Below, one piece after another: positions 59,480 through 64,000 of a stretch of DNA of 64,000 nt (position 1 is its first letter; each line of letters begins with the position of its first letter). Source of the DNA: an uncultured Lactobacillus sp. (GTDB taxonomy: Bacteria; Bacillota; Bacilli; Lactobacillales; Lactobacillaceae); NCBI GenBank assembly GCA_937874185.1, contig CALNAK010000035.1, forward strand, positions 1 to 64,000. The letters are read 5' to 3'. The translations under genes were made by a program, and so were the position numbers. The notes beneath the pieces were generated by a model that worked only from the letters and a program-made list of their open reading frames with translations, ran no database searches and was not told the origin of the DNA.

Positions 59480-61396
59480 GTGAAATTTTTAGACATGCTA
59501 CGCAAAATTGATGAGAAACCAGAGCCAACAAAACCGGCCACTGATGCTCCTAAAAAGGACCAAACTTCTGAATCAGATAACGCAACTTCAGACGCTACAA
59601 CAACTGATGTTGCTGAAAAATCTGACAAACAGGAAGAAAATCTTCCTGTATCTGTTCATGACAAGCGCCTCAACATTGAAGGCCAAATGAACGACCTCTC
59701 ACATCAATATGCACAATTGAGAAATGATCTCAAAACGAACCTTTTCACTGAAAAAGACGATTTCGAAACAAAGAAAGAAACCTTAGACAAATATCTTAAG
59801 ACTCTAAAACGTGATGAAAAAGAATCAAACGACAAACTCGATGACACTAAAGCACAAAACGACGATGCCGCCAAAGAACATCTCGCAGTTGTTAATGCCG
59901 ATCGTAAGGAACAAGAAGAAAATCTTGCTGACCTACAATCACAACTAAACGAATTGAATGCTGAAATCAATACTAAAACAGCTAACCTAGAATCACTTCA
60001 AAATGATCTTGCTCAAAACGAAAAATCCGAAACTGATATGTCTACTTCGATCAAGGAAGAAAAGGATCTTCAAAAGATGCTTGCCTTGATGGAAGACCAA
60101 AAGAATTCTATCAACACTCTCTATGACCAAAGAAAAGATCTCAAAGGCCAAATCAATTCCGCTCAAGAAGATATCACAAAGCAAAATGGCAAAGCTGATA
60201 GTCTTAATACTAATATTAGTAAAGTAAACAATCAAATAGCAGATTCAAAACAAAAGGCTAACGAAATTTCTGACAAGATGAAGAGTGACCACAATTACCG
60301 CATTGAAACCATTGCCGGCCTAGAACGTCACATTCAAAGCCTTGGTGAGGAACATACTAAAATTGATGGTGAACTTGGCGAAATCAACGATAATATTTCG
60401 TACATCAGTAAATATATCAAAGACGTTTTCCATTCAGCTTACCTAGTTCGTGACGTTTATCTTGATAAAGACAAAGAGTATTACGTAGCTGCTGATGACT
60501 TCGGTACTGAAGCTGCTAAGAATGATTTGTTTGGCATGGTCAACTACCTCGAAACTAAACTTCAAAAACCAGTTACAGTCGTTTCAACTTTCTACAGTAA
60601 TCATATTCACGAAATCATCGACAAGAAAGCTAAAGATAGCCACTTGGCTATTCCAAACGTCGTTAATTTATTTGATCAACTACAAAAGAGTCCTAATCCA
60701 ACTGACAAGAAAGTTGCCATTCCTGAAAACACTGACTGGGTAACTAGAACTGACGTTGAATCACAAGACACATTTATCTATGACCAAAAACAAACTTTGC
60801 TTATGACCGTTGAATACTTTGAAAAATCAATCGATCGTATCAACTATTACAAGAACGACCAAATCGTTAAAACAAATATTTATAACGCCAATGGTCAATT
60901 ATCATCAACACAAAGTTTCAACAAGAACAAGGAATTAGCTGAACAAAACTTCTATCGTACAGATAGTTCAATTGTTCTAACTGTTATCTTCGACAAGAAT
61001 AAGGCGGTTAGTTATCAATTATTCGATAAAAATGGTCTTTTGGAACACGACTTCAACGAGAAGTCAGAACTTATCACATGGTGGTTGAAGAATATTTCAC
61101 CTAACACTGAGAATGCTGTCTTTGTTGGTAACAACTCTGACTTGCTATATCAATTGATCATGAGTGTTAATAGTATTTCAAGTGACAGCACAATTCTTCT
61201 ACTTCAAGATGTTGCCAACAAGATTGAGGATGTAATTGCTTTACTAGACAAGAGAAGTGACGTTAAGGAAGTCTTCGTTCAAACTGAAGATGACTTACAC
61301 GCGATTGAAAATAAGACAAATCGTGACATTAGTGTTAGTGTTATAAATACATCAAGTAACGGCATGTTGTCTCTTCCAGAATCATTAAAAATTTAA
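59480..61396 (+). CDS. Large coiled-coil protein with glycosyltransferase-accessory-like C-terminal domain
   Basis: 638 residues, no signal peptide or membrane segment. The first 55 residues are Thr/Asp/Pro-rich; about 55-315 is a long coiled coil (repeated QSQLNELNAEINTK-type heptads). The C-terminal half (about 320-638) has a beta-meander with YYKNDQIVKTNIYNANGQL, SYQLFDKNGLLEHDF and similar repeats that resemble the DUF1975/Asp1-type extension of Gtf-type protein glycosyltransferases, followed by an alpha/beta part without a recognisable catalytic motif. Cytoplasmic scaffold or chaperone for surface-glycan synthesis is one guess. A GT2 gene follows. Confidence 0.75.
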   Translation: MKFLDMLRKIDEKPEPTKPATDAPKKDQTSESDNATSDATTTDVAEKSDKQEENLPVSVHDKRLNIEGQMNDLSHQYAQLRNDLKTNLFTEKDDFETKKETLDKYLKTLKRDEKESNDKLDDTKAQNDDAAKEHLAVVNADRKEQEENLADLQSQLNELNAEINTKTANLESLQNDLAQNEKSETDMSTSIKEEKDLQKMLALMEDQKNSINTLYDQRKDLKGQINSAQEDITKQNGKADSLNTNISKVNNQIADSKQKANEISDKMKSDHNYRIETIAGLERHIQSLGEEHTKIDGELGEINDNISYISKYIKDVFHSAYLVRDVYLDKDKEYYVAADDFGTEAAKNDLFGMVNYLETKLQKPVTVVSTFYSNHIHEIIDKKAKDSHLAIPNVVNLFDQLQKSPNPTDKKVAIPENTDWVTRTDVESQDTFIYDQKQTLLMTVEYFEKSIDRINYYKNDQIVKTNIYNANGQLSSTQSFNKNKELAEQNFYRTDSSIVLTVIFDKNKAVSYQLFDKNGLLEHDFNEKSELITWWLKNISPNTENAVFVGNNSDLLYQLIMSVNSISSDSTILLLQDVANKIEDVIALLDKRSDVKEVFVQTEDDLHAIENKTNRDISVSVINTSSNGMLSLPESLKI

Positions 61397-61403
61397 TTAA
61401 AAT

Positions 61404-61507
61404 GAGGGGCTGTAACAACATTACAGTGTGAAGTTCTGTGGTAAATCACAAATCCCTCTTTAGTTGTGAAAAAAACCAAATTCATACTAATGGATTTGAT
61501 TTTTTTA
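61404..61507 (+). terminator. Two hairpins after the coiled-coil protein gene
   Basis: A loose GAGGG/CCCTC stem (61404-61458) enclosing CTGTAA/TTACAG, then AAAAAACCAAAT paired with ATTTGATTTTTT and a T run. Probably a terminator; partly overlaps the next promoter. Confidence 0.5.
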
Positions 61508-61525
61508 TTGCCATTATTTTATAAT
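61496..61525 (+). promoter_or_regulatory. Promoter of the GT2 gene
   Basis: TTGATT and TATAAT separated by 18 bases, about 20 bases before the ATG. Confidence 0.5.
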
Positions 61526-61546
61526 CTTGCGAAAGTGACGAAAATT

Positions 61547-62479
61547 ATGAAAACTATATCAGTGATCGTTCCGTGTTTTAATGAAGAAGAAACCATTAAA
61601 ATTTACTACGATGCAATGACAAAGATAAATGAACAGACTGACAAATTCGACTTCGAATATTGGTTTGTTGATGATGGTTCTAAGGATAAAACTTACTCAA
61701 TTTTAAAAGACCTTCAAAGAGAACACAGTGATGATGTTCACTTTATTTCCTTCTCCCGAAACTTCGGTAAGGAAGCTGCCCTTTATGCCGGTCTGAATGA
61801 AGTTACCGGTGATTATACTGCCGTTATGGATGTCGATTTACAAGACCCACCCGAAATGCTTGATGAAATGTTTGACCTGCTAGAAGACGGCGAATACGAC
61901 TGTGTTGGTACTGCCAGAATGGACCGTGAAGGTGAAAATAAAATTATCTCCTTCTTCTCTGAAGGCTTCTATAAAGTCATTAACAAGATGTCCCAAACTA
62001 AGATTATTCCTGGTGCCAGAGATTATCGTTTGATGACTCGCCAAATGGTGGAAGCTATCAAATCAATGACTGAATACAATCGTTTTTCTAAAGGTATCTT
62101 TAGTTGGGTTGGTTTCAAAACTAAATACCTACCATACAAAAACCGTGAACGTTCCGCCGGATCAACTTCTTGGAACTTCTGGAAATTGTTCAAATACGCT
62201 ATCACTGGTATCGTTGATTTCTCTGAAGGTCCCTTGATGTTTGCGACCTGGATGGGAACCATCTTCTCAATCACTTCCGTCGTAGCTATCATAGGAATTA
62301 TTATTAGAAAATTTGTTAATCCTTTAAGTAGCGTTAATGGTTGGGCCTCAATTGTTTCAATCATTCTGCTAATTGGTGGGATTCAACTTCTATGTATTGG
62401 TATCCTAGGAGAATATATTGGAAAGATTTTCCTAGAAGTTAAAAAGCGTCCAATTTATATTGTTAAAGATAAGAAATAG
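61547..62479 (+). CDS. GT2 glycosyltransferase, bactoprenol glucosyltransferase type
   Basis: 310-residue membrane enzyme of the GtrB/CsbB/DPM1-like group that moves a sugar onto undecaprenyl phosphate. GT-A domain with IVPCFNEEETI, VDDGSKDKT, the metal-binding DVDLQDPPE and the RFSKGIFSWVGF region; two C-terminal membrane segments (MFATWMGTIFSITSVVAIIG and IVSIILLIGGIQLLCIGILG). It resembles wall glycosylation enzymes partnered by GtrA proteins such as the one at 18028. The start at 61547 is preferred over a reading 27 codons longer that crosses the promoter. Confidence 0.9.
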   Translation: MKTISVIVPCFNEEETIKIYYDAMTKINEQTDKFDFEYWFVDDGSKDKTYSILKDLQREHSDDVHFISFSRNFGKEAALYAGLNEVTGDYTAVMDVDLQDPPEMLDEMFDLLEDGEYDCVGTARMDREGENKIISFFSEGFYKVINKMSQTKIIPGARDYRLMTRQMVEAIKSMTEYNRFSKGIFSWVGFKTKYLPYKNRERSAGSTSWNFWKLFKYAITGIVDFSEGPLMFATWMGTIFSITSVVAIIGIIIRKFVNPLSSVNGWASIVSIILLIGGIQLLCIGILGEYIGKIFLEVKKRPIYIVKDKK

Positions 62480-62560
62480 CAGGGATAATTTGCAGCGACT
62501 TCTTGATTTAGAATTTTTTCTAATTTTGGAGGAAAGGCAAATCTCCCTGCTTTTTATTTT
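62478..62560 (+). terminator. Terminator with a large loop after the GT2 gene
   Basis: AGCAGGGA pairs with TCCCTGCT, with ATTTGC/GCAAAT inside, and TTTTATTTTT follows. The loop of about 40 bases contains GGAGG. Confidence 0.75.
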
Positions 62561-62644
62561 TGTTCCAAAAACGAATGTTATCGCATGATAAACCACTTAC
62601 ATTAAGATATAATGTATACGAATAGACCAAGGGATGGATTAAAA

Positions 62645-63232
62645 ATGAATGTACGTGATCGCCAAGCCGAGAATACTAAAAATGCCATTTTAAAAGTTGC
62701 TGCCGATATGTTCTTGTCACAAGGATATCAAGCAACTTCAACTCGAAAGATTGCCCAAGAGTTGAATATTACTCAACCAAATATGTATCACTACTATAAG
62801 AACAAGAAAGTTCTCTATGTTAAAGCTATTGAATATGCCGTCAGTGGTTTTAGCGCCAACCTTCTAAAAGAATACAACGAGAACAAAGATTTACCATTTG
62901 AGGATTTATTACTATACATGTCTCAATATATGATTGGGAATTTTCGCATCAATTATTTTGTCATGCGAAACGATATTGAAAACTTTTTTACGGATGAGGA
63001 ACGTAGAAATCTAAGTAAAAACTGGGATGGTGGTTATTACAAAGTGCTTTTCAATATCTTCCAATCACACAAAAGTGAACTACGTTCTGATCTTGCCATT
63101 CCTGTTCAAGTCGGAACTTTTTTGACAATGTTACTTCCATACATTGAATATAACGATGCCAAACGGAAGCGTAATATTGCTAATCTTAAAACGGTTATCA
63201 ATATTTTCATCAATGGCGTCAAAAAGGATTAG
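62645..63232 (+). CDS. TetR family transcriptional regulator
   Basis: 195-residue regulator. The helix-turn-helix is NAILKVAADMFLSQGYQATSTRKIAQELNITQPNMYHYYKNKKVLY; the rest is the helical ligand domain. The start at 62645 follows AGGGATGG. It lies 9 bases before the antiporter gene, so it probably regulates its own operon. Ligand unknown. Confidence 0.9.
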   Translation: MNVRDRQAENTKNAILKVAADMFLSQGYQATSTRKIAQELNITQPNMYHYYKNKKVLYVKAIEYAVSGFSANLLKEYNENKDLPFEDLLLYMSQYMIGNFRINYFVMRNDIENFFTDEERRNLSKNWDGGYYKVLFNIFQSHKSELRSDLAIPVQVGTFLTMLLPYIEYNDAKRKRNIANLKTVINIFINGVKKD

Positions 63233-63241
63233 GAGTCAGCC

Positions 63242-64000
63242 ATGGAATTTATAACTCTTTTAGCATTGATGCTATTTTTAACACTTGTTGTTAGTCATAT
63301 TTTTAATAAATTGAATCTACCGGCTGTGATTGGCCAATTGATTCTTGGAGTGGTTTTAGGAAAAGGTGTTTTAAATATCGTTAAATCAAATAACGATGTC
63401 GAACTTTTCGCTGAGATTGGGGTCATCTTATTGATGTTCCTAGCCGGCTTGGAAAGTGACCTTAAATTACTGAGAAAGCACCTACTCCCTAGTATCAATG
63501 TCGCAATATTTGGGGTTATTCTTCCTGTTGCTCTGACTCTCTTGACCGCACTTATCTTTGGGATAAATCTCAAGGAAAGTATCTTCATCTCAGTTGTTTT
63601 CGCCGCAACTTCCGTTTCAATTTCGGTTGAAGTTTTGAAGAGTTTGAATTATCTTTCGAGTGCCTCGGGAACGGTTATTCTAGGGGCCGCAGTTGTTGAC
63701 GATATTCTAGCAATTTCAATTTTGAGTGTTATGTCAGGAACACTGACAGGCGATTTTTCAGCTAAGAAACTCTTGATGTTATTGGGACTTTGGGTATTAT
63801 TTGGAGTTCTAGTAGTCGTACTTCACAAGTGGGTCATTCCGCAACTAATGAAGTTATCGGAATACGTCCAAGCAACTCACGCTCCAAAGATTTTTGCTTT
63901 AGTTATCTGTTTTGTAATGGCCTATATTGCCGACGAAGTCCAACTGGATGCTGTTCTGGGGGCCTTTGTCGCTGGTATCGCCGTTTCAAATTCGAAGGAC
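63242..64000 (+). CDS. CPA2-type cation:proton antiporter, 3' part outside window
   Basis: Open frame to the window end (253 codons seen). Membrane antiporter of the NapA/KefB group: LNLPAVIGQLILGVVLGKGVLN in TM1-2, LLMFLAGLESDLKLL, and the ion-binding VVDDILAISILSV (two Asp). It exchanges Na+ or K+ for H+ and is probably involved in pH or salt homeostasis. AGGAG lies 7 bases before the ATG. Co-transcribed with the TetR gene. Confidence 0.9.
   Translation, partial: MEFITLLALMLFLTLVVSHIFNKLNLPAVIGQLILGVVLGKGVLNIVKSNNDVELFAEIGVILLMFLAGLESDLKLLRKHLLPSINVAIFGVILPVALTLLTALIFGINLKESIFISVVFAATSVSISVEVLKSLNYLSSASGTVILGAAVVDDILAISILSVMSGTLTGDFSAKKLLMLLGLWVLFGVLVVVLHKWVIPQLMKLSEYVQATHAPKIFALVICFVMAYIADEVQLDAVLGAFVAGIAVSNSKD

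Noticed and set aside
59704..59970. Ser/Phe/Cys-rich antisense open frame
   Set aside because: Shadow of the coiled-coil coding sequence on the other strand, without a ribosome site.

Overview
The window looks like chromosomal DNA of a low-GC Gram-positive lactic acid bacterium of the Lactobacillaceae, most like the Companilactobacillus (former L. alimentarius/farciminis) group. The AT-rich sequence, gene content (ScrB/ScrK sucrose genes, PepC, GatD, CydABDC with a MenA-like enzyme but no full respiratory chain) and gene order around parAB support this; the genus is inference. The soj/spo0J (parA/parB)-rsmG block and a parS-like site place it near the replication origin. No rRNA, tRNA, prophage or CRISPR array was seen.

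Layout. 1-1.04 kb: 3' part of a TnpB transposon. 1.1-9.1 kb: amino-acid permease, nitroreductase, succinate-semialdehyde-type dehydrogenase, AEC transporter, guaB. 9.2-12.3 kb: MazG-like protein, DUF1304, lipid flippase, nucleobase deaminase. 12.3-17.1 kb: sucrose regulon (scrB, sucrose/H+ symporter, scrR, scrK). 17.3-21.5 kb: VTT protein, GtrA, zinc/manganese ABC transporter, lipoprotein. 22.0-27.3 kb: a five-gene cell-wall operon (two-component system, DD-carboxypeptidase, MurE-type ligase, Asp/Glu racemase). 28.3-32.9 kb: DUF1129, ychF, DUF951, parB, parA, rsmG. 33-44 kb: acetyltransferases, regulators (LysR, CopY-like, a MerR-zinc-ribbon fusion), an EAL protein without a normal start codon, pepC, gatD, an ECF S-component, proC. 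44.2-46.8 kb: a second, complete TnpB element that splits a merR gene. 47-55.1 kb: pdxK, an Asn/Gln-rich membrane protein, cydABDC. 55.2-64 kb: a small gene pair, polyprenyl synthase and MenA-like prenyltransferase, ackA, a large coiled-coil protein, GT2 glycosyltransferase, and a TetR regulator with a Na+/H+ antiporter cut by the window end.

How they work together. The scr genes import and split sucrose under ScrR and CcpA-type control. The polyprenyl synthase and MenA-like enzyme can prenylate a naphthoate to a quinone that feeds cytochrome bd, whose assembly needs CydDC. The 22-27 kb operon looks like an envelope-responsive peptidoglycan module.

Main discovery candidate. Nine clear copies (one reduced to 42 bp) and one diverged copy of a roughly 110-125 bp intergenic element. 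It folds as nested stems whose two arms change together from copy to copy (for example GTAGACC/GGTCTAC, GCAACAC/GTGTTGC, CAGGAC/GTCCTG, ATAGGCC/GGCCTAT). Most copies lie in the same orientation between a stop codon and the intrinsic terminator of the gene, with an AGAGAGC end touching the stop codon. I do not recognise it as a named family. It looks like a selected 3'-UTR RNA structure or a mobile element that targets gene ends.
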